A DNA stretch of 45,571 bases from Microcoleus asticus IPMA8 (GCF_013179805.1 NZ_SRRZ01000056.1:1-45571); one strand, 5' to 3'; counted from the first letter of the stretch, positions 8,411 to 16,724 are shown. Numbers and translations: made by a program. The notes: generated by a model not told the origin, from the letters alone.

Positions 8411-8875
8411 ATGGAAACCATCAATCTTAAAGAAGAAGTCCGCAGCTTAATCGATAAATTACCTGAAAACTTTACCTGGCCTGACCTAATATCGGCAGTT
8501 TATCTCAAGCAAGCGATGAAATCCGAACCTATCCAAGTTAAAGGCATAAAACAAGGTAAAAGCATCCAACTGTCAGAAAACATTAACATTCCTGACGGCT
8601 CCTTAGTTCTGATTGAAGTCCGGGAAGTTTCGCCAATCAACAACGAAGAGAAGTGGAAAAGGATGAAAGAGTTTTTAGTATCTTTGTCAGATGAAGACAG
8701 AGAGGAATGGCGAAAAATTGGAGAATTTCTAGAGGGCGATCGCACAACCAATAGAAAATCATCGGTGATTCCTCCTAAAAAGCGCCGTGCACCGCTATTT
8801 GGCAGCGATCGCGATTTAATTTCAATATCTGACGGTTTTGACGAGCCATTAAAAGATTTTAAGGATTATATGTAA
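8411..8875 (+). CDS. Orphan antitoxin-like protein (DUF2281/VapB type)
   Basis: The 154-residue protein contains a short AF2212-like strand segment (IKQGKSIQLSENINIPDGSL, about residues 46-65). Its C-terminus ISDGFDEPLKDFKDYM is the toxin-binding tail seen in cyanobacterial antitoxins paired with PIN-domain VapC toxins. The N-terminal METINLKEEVRSLIDKLPEN matches the helical start of this group. The stop codon overlaps an ATG (TAATG), the usual coupling to a toxin gene, but what follows is only a toxin remnant (8875-8950). The antitoxin itself is intact. It could still neutralise a toxin from another locus or bind its own promoter. The antitoxin class is inferred from motifs. Confidence 0.65.
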   Translation: METINLKEEVRSLIDKLPENFTWPDLISAVYLKQAMKSEPIQVKGIKQGKSIQLSENINIPDGSLVLIEVREVSPINNEEKWKRMKEFLVSLSDEDREEWRKIGEFLEGDRTTNRKSSVIPPKKRRAPLFGSDRDLISISDGFDEPLKDFKDYM

Positions 8876-8950
8876 TGAGACTTCTGTGAGATACTCATAT
8901 TAAGTAAAGATTTTGCGTTTGATGCCTATTCTATTAATCGACTTTGGTAA
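8875..8950 (+). pseudogene. Remnant of a PIN-domain (VapC-type) toxin gene
   Basis: The ATG at 8875 overlaps the antitoxin stop and reads MRLL, stop, DTHI, which matches the canonical VapC start MRLLLDTHI with one leucine codon changed to TGA. Soon after, in another frame (8903-8950), the DNA reads SKDFAFDAYSINRLW and stop, a typical C-terminus of these toxins. The roughly 100 internal residues are missing. The gene has therefore lost its core by deletion, with the junction near 8901-8903, and also carries a nonsense change. Nothing functional can be made. Confidence 0.75.
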
Positions 8951-8953
8951 ATT

Positions 8954-9763
8954 ATGAAAATGATGAAACAAATTATTAGCAGTGTTTTGGTTTTGGGTGT
9001 GTGTCTGACTCCTCTGACTGTGCCGCTAATGGTGCAACCGAGTTGGGCGCAAAGTCAAAATTCACAGCTTGAAAAATTAAACCAACTCATAGAGCAAGCA
9101 ATACAACAGGGACAGCAAGGACAAGAAGCGCGACAGGCAATAGAAACATGGCAGCAAATTCTAGCCATGGCGCGACAATTTAAAGAGAAAAAAAGTGAAG
9201 CACTAGCACTCAATTATATTGGTCTTAACTACGACAGCCTTTCCCAACCGCAAGAAGCATTGAAATACTATAACGAAGCTTTACCAATTATGCGGTCAGT
9301 GGGCGATCGCAGGGGGGAAGCTGCTACTTTGAATAATATTGGTGCAGCGTACAACAGCATCTCCCAACAGCAAGAAGCATTGAAATACTTTAACCAAGCT
9401 TTACCAATTACGCAGTCAGCGGGCGATCGCAAGGGGGAAGCTGCTACTTTGAGTAATATTGGTTTAGCGTACAACAGCATTTCCCAACCGCAAGAAGCAT
9501 TGAAATACTTTAACCAAGCTTTACCAATTATGCGGTCAGCGGGCAATCGCAGGGGAGAAGCTGCTACTTTGAATAATATTGGTAGAATATACAACAGCAT
9601 TTCCCAACCGCAAGAAGCATTGAAATACTTTAACCAAGCTTTACCAATTATGCGGGAACTGGGCGATCGCGCGGGGGAAACTACTACTTTGAGTAATATT
9701 GATGCAGTCAACAACAGAAGTCAACCGCCAAGCAGAACAAATATCCCGCCAATTCCCCAATGA
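8954..9763 (+). CDS. Exported TPR-repeat protein
   Basis: The 269-residue product has a signal peptide (MKMMKQIISSVLVLGV.., cleavage near PSWA-QS) and then a Gln-rich helix. Five kinesin-light-chain-like TPR units of 40 residues follow, each with ATLNNIGAAYNSISQPQEAL and KYFNQALPIMRSAGDRRGE or close variants. TPRs are protein-binding scaffolds; the partner is unknown. Relatives often carry a CHAT protease domain after the TPRs, which is absent here. The last residues (AVNNRSQPPSRTNIPPIPQ) look unlike the family. The +1 frame instead reads EVNRQAEQISRQFPNEQGYF to a stop at 9809, suggesting a frameshift near 9705. Start ATG 8954 is used; a second Met lies three codons later. Confidence 0.75.
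   Translation: MKMMKQIISSVLVLGVCLTPLTVPLMVQPSWAQSQNSQLEKLNQLIEQAIQQGQQGQEARQAIETWQQILAMARQFKEKKSEALALNYIGLNYDSLSQPQEALKYYNEALPIMRSVGDRRGEAATLNNIGAAYNSISQQQEALKYFNQALPITQSAGDRKGEAATLSNIGLAYNSISQPQEALKYFNQALPIMRSAGNRRGEAATLNNIGRIYNSISQPQEALKYFNQALPIMRELGDRAGETTTLSNIDAVNNRSQPPSRTNIPPIPQ
9241..9720 (+). repeat. Four near-identical 120-bp coding repeats
   Basis: Units 9241-9360, 9361-9480, 9481-9600 and 9601-9720 align base for base with few differences and encode one 40-residue TPR each. The DNA identity is higher than TPR function requires, which points to recent unit duplication or gene conversion. Confidence 0.9.
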
Positions 9764-9805
9764 ACAAGGTTATTTCCCTGCTGTATTGCAGGCAATTAAG
9801 AAACG

Positions 9806-10393
9806 CTAAACTCTCCCCCACAAAGCCAAGCCACCGCCCCTTCCCCTAGCGGCAATTATCCCATCTTCTACCAGAAAATATGCAAAAAATGCCTGTTTCC
9901 CCACACTCAAACTAAAAAATTCCGCCTCCCGGGCTTCTCCACCGCGAATAAATCCTTGATACACAGTTTTACCCAACAATTTCACGGTAATTCTGGTAAA
10001 ATCAAAAGCTAAAATATTTTTATTAACCAAAAATTTAGTCGGCCCGGAAAGAGTTAGTACGATCGCCCCAACTTGCACCGAATTCTCCACCCTGCCGCTT
10101 TCGCTATTCTCTTTTCCTTCAGCAACAGGTTCGGCCGCATAAGCAATTTGAATTTTCGCAATCCACTGAGGGATGTAACGTCCCGCACCCAACACAAGCC
10201 CCGCTTTTTGTCGAGTCTTTTTGGTGCTGGTGATAAAGCAGAGTTGCCAGTTGCCGGTTAATTGTTCAAAAGAATAGCGAATTTTATTTTTTTTGCCGGT
10301 TTTCTCAGCTTCTAGGAGGGCGGCGACTACAGCGTCAGGAGATGGTTTAGAATTAGATTGGGCAGCTTGTTCTAGAATAGATAGATTTTCCAT
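9806..10393 (-). CDS. Fibrillin/plastid-lipid-associated-protein-like (PAP) protein
   Basis: The 195-residue protein has no signal peptide or membrane span. The segment FEQLTGNWQLCFITSTKKTR (about residues 42-61) is the PAP/fibrillin signature (L.G.W.L.F.TS). Later strands (VGAIVLTLSGPTKF; ILAFDFTRITVKLLGKTVYQ) fit its lipocalin-like barrel, and the Gly-rich end GRGGGLALWGRV resembles the family's last conserved block. Fibrillins associate with thylakoid lipid and carotenoid-rich bodies. The divergent neighbour is a carotenoid-oxidoreductase-like flavoprotein, which fits a pigment/lipid context. Its stop overlaps the possible +1-frame end of the TPR gene. Confidence 0.7.
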   Translation of the reverse strand: MENLSILEQAAQSNSKPSPDAVVAALLEAEKTGKKNKIRYSFEQLTGNWQLCFITSTKKTRQKAGLVLGAGRYIPQWIAKIQIAYAAEPVAEGKENSESGRVENSVQVGAIVLTLSGPTKFLVNKNILAFDFTRITVKLLGKTVYQGFIRGGEAREAEFFSLSVGKQAFFAYFLVEDGIIAARGRGGGLALWGRV

Positions 10394-10596
10394 TTAATAA
10401 TATACAGATTTGTATTTTAAGGGTATTAGCTGAGTCGAACTCCCCCTAAAGACCCCAAAAAATCGGGGATTAGGGGTTGACTTTTACTGCTTCTTCGCCC
10501 TGATTAAGGGGGGCTAGGGACGATCGCATCTGTTAAATGCCTAAGTCCTAAAGCTGCAAGACATTGATAATATTAGCTGAAGTAGCGGAGAAAAAC

Positions 10597-12174
10597 ATGG
10601 TTGCGATCGCCCCCACAGACACAGAAATCATCGTCATCGGCAGCGGGATTGGCGGTCTGACTTGCGCTGCAATGCTCGCCCGCTATGGCTTTGAGGTTGT
10701 GGTTTGCGAAAGCCATTCGATCGCGGGCGGCGCCGCACACGGTTTTGAACGCGACGGATTTAGCTTCGACTCCGGGCCCTCCCTGTACTCAGGATTATCC
10801 TACAGCCCCTCTGCCAATCCCCTGCGGCAAGTTTTGGATGCGATCGGCGAAAAACTCCCCTGCATCACCTACGATACCTGGGGTTGCTGTTTGCCAGAAG
10901 GCGACTTCGACACATCCGTCGGTGCGAGTCAATTTAGCGAAGTGCTCGCACAACTGCGCGGCGCGGCAGCAGTCGCCGAATGGCGGCAACTCCAGCGCAT
11001 CATGGAGCCCTGCGCCAAAGCTGCCACAGCCTTGCCCTCCCTGGCTTTGCGCTTCGATTTGGGCGCTGTTTTTACCCTCGGCCAATTTGCGCCGGCTTTC
11101 CTGCAAAGTGCTGGCGAGGCGATCGCACTTGCAGGCCCTTTCAGCAAAATTATGGACAAAAATGTCAAAGATCAGTTTGTCCGAAATTGGCTGAATTTGT
11201 TGTGTTTCCTGCTGTCTGGACTTCCCGCCGACGGAACGATCGCAGCCGAAGTCGCTTTCATGTTCGCCGACTGGTATCGCCCCAATGCAGTTTTGGACTA
11301 TCCGATCGGCGGTAGTGCAGCTTTGGTAAATGCCCTGGTACGCGGTTTAGAGCGCCACCGAGGGCGGTTGCTGCTAAATTCCCACGTTGCAGAAGTTTTG
11401 GTGGAAAACAACCGGGCTGCGGGCGTGCGGCTGCGATCGGGCAAAATTATTCGATCGCACAAAGCCGTCGTCTCCAACGCTTCCGTTTGGGATACACTGA
11501 AACTGTTGCCTGAAACCTCAGTCCCGCAAAGGTTTCGGCAAGAGAGGCAGGCGACGCCCGAGTGCGACAGCTTCATGCACCTGCATCTGGGAATTGATGC
11601 TGCCGGAGTGCGATCGGACTTGGCTTGTCACTACATCTTCGTCAAAGACTGGGAAAAGGGCGTTTCCGCCCCTCAGAACGTCGTTCTCGTCTCGATTCCC
11701 TCCCTCCTCGACCCCCACCTCGCGCCTCCGGGAAAGCACGTCATTCACGCATATACGCCCGGAAACGAGCCTTACGATGTGTGGCAAAAGCTCGTGAAGC
11801 GCAGCTATCCCGTAGGGAATCGCACCAGCGAAGAGTACAAGCTGCAAAAACAAGCGCGCGCCGAGGTAATGTGGGAAGCCTTAGAGAGAATTATCCCCAA
11901 TATTCGATCGCGCTGCGAAGTCACCTTAGTTGGGACACCCCTCACCCACGAACGGTTTTTGCGCCGCCATCGCGGTTCCTACGGGCCCGGAATTCGGGCT
12001 GGTAGCGGCTTGTTTCCCGGGCCGAGAACGCCTTTAGCTGGGCTGTTTTGCTGCGGAGATTCGACGTTTCCGGGAATTGGTTTGCCGGCTGTTGCTGCTA
12101 GCGGGGCGATCGCAGCCAATACGATCGCACCTTTGTACAAACATTTGCAATTGATTCGGGAAGTTATTAGTTAG
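10597..12174 (+). CDS. CrtI/CrtH-related FAD-dependent oxidoreductase
   Basis: The 525-residue flavoprotein has an N-terminal Rossmann motif VIGSGIGGLTCAAMLARYG, the FAD-ribose glutamate (VVCES) and GGAAHGFERDGFSFDSGPSL. These place it in the phytoene desaturase/carotenoid isomerase/retinol-saturase superfamily. The C-terminal FCCGDSTFPGIGLPAVAASG is the second FAD-binding motif. ATG 10597 is chosen because GGAG lies seven bases upstream; a TTG at 10564 adds only an unconserved extension. The sequence differs from canonical CrtH (prolycopene isomerase) in the first 100 residues. A role in carotenoid or other isoprenoid redox chemistry is likely, but the substrate is open. Confidence 0.75.
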   Translation: MVAIAPTDTEIIVIGSGIGGLTCAAMLARYGFEVVVCESHSIAGGAAHGFERDGFSFDSGPSLYSGLSYSPSANPLRQVLDAIGEKLPCITYDTWGCCLPEGDFDTSVGASQFSEVLAQLRGAAAVAEWRQLQRIMEPCAKAATALPSLALRFDLGAVFTLGQFAPAFLQSAGEAIALAGPFSKIMDKNVKDQFVRNWLNLLCFLLSGLPADGTIAAEVAFMFADWYRPNAVLDYPIGGSAALVNALVRGLERHRGRLLLNSHVAEVLVENNRAAGVRLRSGKIIRSHKAVVSNASVWDTLKLLPETSVPQRFRQERQATPECDSFMHLHLGIDAAGVRSDLACHYIFVKDWEKGVSAPQNVVLVSIPSLLDPHLAPPGKHVIHAYTPGNEPYDVWQKLVKRSYPVGNRTSEEYKLQKQARAEVMWEALERIIPNIRSRCEVTLVGTPLTHERFLRRHRGSYGPGIRAGSGLFPGPRTPLAGLFCCGDSTFPGIGLPAVAASGAIAANTIAPLYKHLQLIREVIS

Positions 12175-12184
12175 TTGTTATTAG

Positions 12185-12249
12185 ACATCTCCCATAATTC
12201 TTGTGGAACAAGCACCGTTTCTGTTCAAAATCTGCTTTTTAGGAGATGT
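12185..12249. repeat. 65-bp MITE-like element with possible target duplication
   Basis: The ends ACATCTCC and GGAGATGT are perfect 8-bp inverted repeats. They are directly bordered by TTATTAG on both sides (12178-12184 and 12250-12256), as a 7-bp target duplication would be. The surrounding DNA is rich in TTAGT-type repeats, so the direct repeat could be chance. Confidence 0.45.
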
Positions 12250-12403
12250 TTATTAGTTATTTGTTATTTGTTAACTAAATTATTGAAGAGCTTTCCTAGC
12301 GAAGGAGGCGAAGAAAGAGCCAACAATAATTTAATATAGTTAGTAAAATGTGACGGATATCTGTCAGCATAGAAATAGATAGTTCGATCGCAAAGAGGCC
12401 ACC

Positions 12404-14170
12404 GTGCAACCCGTAGACTTTACAACTTTAACCGCAGCTTGCAGCGAACTGCGAGCCCAATGGCTGCCAGCGCGCTTAGAACAAGTCTACCAGCGCGATC
12501 GATTTACCGTGTCCCTAGCCCTCCGCACCATGAAAGGGCGCGGCTGGATTGACCTTTCCTGGCATCCTGTCGCCGCCCGCATCTGCGTCGGCGACCCCCC
12601 GCCCCGCATTCCCGACACCTTCACCTTCAGCGAACAACTGCGGCACCAACTCAGCGGTTTAGCCTTAGTTTCCATCGCCCCCGTTGCATCCTGGGAAAGA
12701 GTCATCGACTTGCAATTCGCAAAACGCCCCGGAGAAGCGGCCCTCTGGCACCTGTACGCCGAAATCATGGGCAAGTACAGCAACGTCATCCTCACCGCCC
12801 AAGACAACCTCGTTGTCACCTGCGCCCACCAAGTCAGCGCCAAACAGTCCACCGTCCGTCCCATCCAAACCGGGCAGCCCTACGAAATGCCCCCGTCTTT
12901 GACCGATGCAGTGCCGAGTCTGAGCGAATCTCAAAACCGCTGGCAATCGCGAATTAGCCTGGTTCCCGGTCAATTAAAGGGCAATCTGCTGAAGAATTAC
13001 CGAGGGATGAGTAAAGCCTTAGTTTTGTCAATGATTCGATCGGCTTCTTTAGACCCTGAACAATCGACCGACAGCCTCAATCCCGACCAATGGCAGCAAC
13101 TATTCCAGCGCTGGCTATACTGGCTGCAATGCCTAGAAAACTCCAAATTTCACCCGAGTTTTACCCCCGAAGGCTACACCGTCATCGACTGGCCGACACC
13201 CGATATAAAAGAGGCAGAACCTGGAAACGAATCTAACTCCTCTGTTCCTTCTTCATTCTCTTCCGTTCAAGAATTACTTAACAGCTACTACACAGGCGAA
13301 ATCAATCAAGAAGTATTCGCCCAACTGCGGCATCAGCTTACCCAAAAACTCAACAATGTCTTAGCAAAACTGCGCCTCAAAGCCAACACCTTTAAAGAAC
13401 GCTTGCAGCAATCCGCAGACGCCGATACCCACAAATCCCAAGCCGATTTGCTGATGGCAAATTTGCAGCATTGGGAACCGGGAATGAAATCAATTTCTCT
13501 CCCCGACTTTGAAACCGAAAAACCAGTTATCATTCCCCTAAATCCGGAAAAAAACGCAGTTCAAAACGCTCAAGCCCTCTACAAAAAACACCAAAAACTT
13601 AAAAGAGCCCGCATTGCAGTAGAACCTTTGTTAGCCGCCGTACAGGAAGAAATCGACTATTTAGAACAAGTTGAAGTCGCACTTTCGGTATTGGAAACCT
13701 ACCGCAACACCCAAGATTTGCAAACCCTCGCCGAAATCCGCGAAGAACTGATCCAGCAAAAATATCTAGACGTACCAGATTACCGCAGTACCGACAAAAA
13801 TGCTGCGATCGAATTTCACCGCTACCAAACCCCCAGCGGCTTTGAATTATTAATCGGACGCAACAATCGCCAAAACGACCAACTCACTTTTCGCACCGCC
13901 AACGACTACGACTTGTGGTTCCACACCCTAGAGATTCCCGGAAGTCACGCTTTGCTGCGTCTGAAACCCGGTACTGTGGCTGAAGAAACCGATTTGCAAT
14001 TTGCCGCCGACATGACTGCTTACTACAGTCGCGCCCGCCACAGCGAACAAGTCCCCGTGGTTTATACAGAACCGAAATATGTATACAAGCCGAAAGGTGC
14101 TAAACCCGGTATGGTTGTATACAAGCAGGAGCGAATTGTCTGGGGTAGACCGCAGCAAGCTCCGGCTTGA
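12404..14170 (+). CDS. rqcH: RqcH/NFACT-family ribosome quality-control factor
   Basis: The 588-residue NFACT protein is the bacterial relative of Rqc2/NEMF. It binds stalled 50S subunits with peptidyl-tRNA and recruits tRNA-Ala to add C-terminal alanine tails for degradation. The NFACT-N domain starts at MQPVDFTTLTAACSEL and includes the LYAEIMGKYSNVIL block (about residues 116-129). A central coiled-coil region follows (about 290-450). The NFACT-R (DUF814) domain carries DYDLWFHTLEIPGSHALLRL near residue 505. The GTG start at 12404 has AGAGG nine bases upstream. Older annotation would call it a fibronectin-binding protein. The gene is intact, with flanking gaps on both sides, so probably monocistronic. 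Confidence 0.92.
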   Translation: MQPVDFTTLTAACSELRAQWLPARLEQVYQRDRFTVSLALRTMKGRGWIDLSWHPVAARICVGDPPPRIPDTFTFSEQLRHQLSGLALVSIAPVASWERVIDLQFAKRPGEAALWHLYAEIMGKYSNVILTAQDNLVVTCAHQVSAKQSTVRPIQTGQPYEMPPSLTDAVPSLSESQNRWQSRISLVPGQLKGNLLKNYRGMSKALVLSMIRSASLDPEQSTDSLNPDQWQQLFQRWLYWLQCLENSKFHPSFTPEGYTVIDWPTPDIKEAEPGNESNSSVPSSFSSVQELLNSYYTGEINQEVFAQLRHQLTQKLNNVLAKLRLKANTFKERLQQSADADTHKSQADLLMANLQHWEPGMKSISLPDFETEKPVIIPLNPEKNAVQNAQALYKKHQKLKRARIAVEPLLAAVQEEIDYLEQVEVALSVLETYRNTQDLQTLAEIREELIQQKYLDVPDYRSTDKNAAIEFHRYQTPSGFELLIGRNNRQNDQLTFRTANDYDLWFHTLEIPGSHALLRLKPGTVAEETDLQFAADMTAYYSRARHSEQVPVVYTEPKYVYKPKGAKPGMVVYKQERIVWGRPQQAPA

Positions 14171-14352
14171 TTTATATAAAGTGAGTAAAATGGTCGATCG
14201 GCAATCGCAACTTGGTTTTTAGGCAAAATAACAGGTTTGGAACCGATAAACCTACGCAGAAACCGGGTTTTTGAAGCCACATTGGATTATACAAAGTGAC
14301 CGGGAGTGCGATCGCCCTAAATATTAAAATTCGTCTGTAATGTAAAGTTTTA

Positions 14353-14382
14353 TTACACAAAATTAAATTTTGTTGTTATAAT
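14353..14382 (+). promoter_or_regulatory. Predicted promoter of the small RNA
   Basis: A consensus TATAAT (14377-14382) stands about seven bases before the predicted 5' end. A weak -35 (TTACAC, 14353-14358) is 18 bases upstream. The perfect -10 in an AT-rich stretch suits a highly transcribed RNA gene. Confidence 0.6.
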
Positions 14383-14388
14383 ACCGCT

Positions 14389-14532
14389 TAAGAGAGATGA
14401 TATTTCTTTGAGAACCCGCTGCAAAGAAACGTGCAACTTGGGTTTCCTCACTGTGAGAAAAACACTGTGGGAACACAACGGATTTAACTATTTGTGCAGA
14501 CCAGCTTTAGCAAAAGCTGGTCGTTTCTGTTT
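14389..14532 (+). ncRNA. Small RNA, probably Yfr2 family
   Basis: About 140 nt with its own promoter and terminator and no open reading frame. A 5' stem-loop pairs TTTCTTTG (14403-14410) with CAAAGAAA (14422-14429). A mostly unpaired centre follows (CAACTTGGGTTTCCTCACTG at 14434-14453, then CACTGTGGGAACACA). It ends in a strong hairpin plus T-rich tail. The order of 5' hairpin, single-stranded centre with TTGGGTTTCCTCACTGTG, then terminator agrees with what I remember of the cyanobacterial Yfr2 RNAs; that family name rests on memory, not a search. It is convergent with the porin gene at 14637-16724. Confidence 0.6.
14499..14532 (+). terminator. Rho-independent terminator of the small RNA
   Basis: GACCAGCTTT (14499-14508) pairs perfectly with AAAGCTGGTC (14513-14522) around a four-base AGCA loop. 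The T-rich tail GTTTCTGTTT follows. Confidence 0.85.
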
Positions 14533-14550
14533 AAACATTAAACCCAAGCC

Positions 14551-14630
14551 CCCACCGATTGTAGATTGGCGATTTTAGATTTTAGATTAAAACCGCCAAT
14601 CTAAAATCTAAAATCTAAAATCGGTGTGGG
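14551..14630. repeat. Inverted ATCTAAA heptamer repeat
   Basis: TTTAGAT units on the left face ATCTAAA units on the right. They are bordered by CCCACCGATT and ATCGGTGTGGG, so the whole block can fold into a long hairpin. It separates the small RNA from the 3' end of the porin gene and may block read-through from either side. The same heptamer recurs at 30003-30037, 32880-32906 and 42639-42671. Confidence 0.8.
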
Positions 14631-14636
14631 CTGCTC

Positions 14637-16724
14637 CTAGAACGTAAACGTCGTTCTGACTACCCCAATCACCAAATCAGAATTATCTTTATTGTGGTCG
14701 GGAGCAGTCAGCCAAATCAGACCAGGAGTGACAGAAATATTGTCGCTCAACTTAAACTGATAAAAACCTTCAAGGTGCAGCGAAGTATCCTTATCTTCCG
14801 GCAAAGTCCGATTAGTAGAATTCGTCACCCTGGGTTCCATACCTACCAGAATCCCCGCCACATTTCCTTCTTTCAACAAATCGGGAAAAGCCAAAGTAAC
14901 TGCCCAGTTCCAGATTTTTTGATCCCCCCGCTGCACAGAACCGGTAGGAGTAGCCAAGTTGGATAAAATGCGCTGGTTGGTGTAACCCGCCCAACCGCCA
15001 ATTGCAAATCTCCGGTTCAACTGCCACGAAGCTTGCGCGCCGTAGGAATTGCTAGAAACTGGCAGGTTGCTATCGCTGTCGAGCCCGAAGGAACCGAGAC
15101 GCGCCGGGAAATTAGAAGCATTGCTGCCGGTACCGGTAACAAAGTTGTAGGAATTAACGTAAGTTAAACCTAAAGCCATGTTATCGTTCGGTTTGAAAGT
15201 CAACTGAGCCAAACCGCCGTAAGAACCGTTAAACAAACCGTTACCCCGCATCGGGTCCGCCGCGTTGCCGGCCAAATATCCCAAACTCAGCTCGAGTTTT
15301 TCCCCGAATTGCTGTCGCAGAGCTATGCCAGAACCGCCAGTCAAATAGTAAATCGGATTGCGAGTACCGAAGTTAGAAAGAGCGCCGTAGCCGCCGTCTC
15401 CGTCAAAGTAAGGGTTGACTGTGTTGGTAAAATCGTCAGCCGCGCCGGCGTTGGCTTCTAGAATTACAGTAGTGCTTTTGCTTAGAGGAAATTGGTAAAG
15501 CAGCGCATCTAAACCTACAGTATTGCTAGCCTCGCCAAAAGGCCCGGCATTAAACCGCAATTCTCCTTCAGCAGTTTTCGTATTATTAGTAGAAAACGAA
15601 CCCAGATTCAAAACTTGCAGTCGAGTTCTGAGCAAATCTTCGCCAGAGAAACTCGTGTCGAAATTGAGACGAACCCTGCTGCCAAAAGCCGTCGTTTTAT
15701 CAGCTTCGCGACCCTCGGCATCATCTCCTCCGGCGATACCCGTCAAAGCAAATATCACTTCGCCGTTGAGTTTAGTTGTAGTTGAAAACTGATTTGCTTC
15801 TAATTCAGAGGTGCGCGCTTCCAAAACATCGACGCGGCCGCGCAAAGTTGCCAATTCCGCCGCAAATTCTTCTTGCAACCTTTGCACAGAAGCCAAATCT
15901 TCTCGCGTCGCCAGATTTCTCGAACCGCCTTGAATCAGTTCGCTAACTTTATCCAAACACGCATTTAAACCGGCTGCAAACTCGTAGCGAGTCATCGCCC
16001 GGTTGCCGCGGAAAGTGCCGTCAGGATACCCAGCTATACAACCGTAGCGCTCTACTAGGGATTGCAAAGCTTGGAACGCCCAATCGGTGGGCCGAACGTC
16101 GGAAAGTTGCGAAACAGAGGTTACTTGACCGGCCGCATCTTCGCTGCTGCTGTCTTCTGCGCTGTATTGGTTGATTTGTTCTAAAACATTTGGCTGTGCT
16201 TGAGGTTGGGCACTTGGATCGCTCGATTGGGCAATCGGTTCGGGTTGTGCGACGGATTTTTCCGCGCTTAAATTAGCAGGTGCAACGGCGGGTTGCGTTT
16301 CGCTTAAATCTGCGGGCGCGACTGCGGGGATTTGCTCTGCGACTGGTTGTTCGGCACTTAAATTTGCGGGCGCGACTGCGGGTTTGGTTTCGCCTAAATC
16401 TGCTGCTGCAACTTCCGGTGCTTTTGCTTGTTCGGCAACTGGGGCGATCGCTTCGTTAGCGAAGCCCTCGTAGAGGTTCGCACTTTCTTTATCAATAGTC
16501 TCAACAGTCAAGTTGCTAGCTAGTGGCGCTGGTTCGGCTGTAACCGCTGCCGTCTCAGACTTTGCAGCCTCGGTTGCAGCACCGGGTAATTGCAATTGAT
16601 GAGCTTGAGCTGTCGCGGCAATTTCTACAGGTTGCTCTGCTGCTAGCGCCCTCGAAGATACGACTAAACTTGCTGCCAATACAGCGGGACTAACGAAAAG
16701 TCCCTTCCACAAAAATTTGGACAT
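14637..16724 (-). CDS. Iron-uptake-type porin with SLH domain (OprB/Som family)
   Basis: Outer-membrane porin of 695 residues. A signal peptide (cleavage near SRALA-AE) precedes an unusually long Ala/Pro/Glu linker (about residues 31-200). The linker has repeats of VAPANLSAEQPVAEQ and VAPADLSETQP. One SLH domain follows (about 205-262: VRPTDWAFQALQSLVERYGC and YPDGTFRGNRAMTRYEFAAG), which binds cell-wall polymer. A coiled coil (about 263-310) and an OprB-like barrel (from about 316) end in Phe (VRTTFTF). GAGGAAA precedes the ATG. Relatives are reported to import iron or small solutes. LYEGFANEAIAP (84-95) is probably an in-frame dispersed repeat (16444-16481). Confidence 0.9.
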   Translation of the reverse strand: MSKFLWKGLFVSPAVLAASLVVSSRALAAEQPVEIAATAQAHQLQLPGAATEAAKSETAAVTAEPAPLASNLTVETIDKESANLYEGFANEAIAPVAEQAKAPEVAAADLGETKPAVAPANLSAEQPVAEQIPAVAPADLSETQPAVAPANLSAEKSVAQPEPIAQSSDPSAQPQAQPNVLEQINQYSAEDSSSEDAAGQVTSVSQLSDVRPTDWAFQALQSLVERYGCIAGYPDGTFRGNRAMTRYEFAAGLNACLDKVSELIQGGSRNLATREDLASVQRLQEEFAAELATLRGRVDVLEARTSELEANQFSTTTKLNGEVIFALTGIAGGDDAEGREADKTTAFGSRVRLNFDTSFSGEDLLRTRLQVLNLGSFSTNNTKTAEGELRFNAGPFGEASNTVGLDALLYQFPLSKSTTVILEANAGAADDFTNTVNPYFDGDGGYGALSNFGTRNPIYYLTGGSGIALRQQFGEKLELSLGYLAGNAADPMRGNGLFNGSYGGLAQLTFKPNDNMALGLTYVNSYNFVTGTGSNASNFPARLGSFGLDSDSNLPVSSNSYGAQASWQLNRRFAIGGWAGYTNQRILSNLATPTGSVQRGDQKIWNWAVTLAFPDLLKEGNVAGILVGMEPRVTNSTNRTLPEDKDTSLHLEGFYQFKLSDNISVTPGLIWLTAPDHNKDNSDLVIGVVRTTFTF

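Noticed and set aside
9268..9714. Minus-strand open frame across the TPR array
   Set aside because: It is a by-product of the 120-bp repeats, periodic in the same way, with no start signal.
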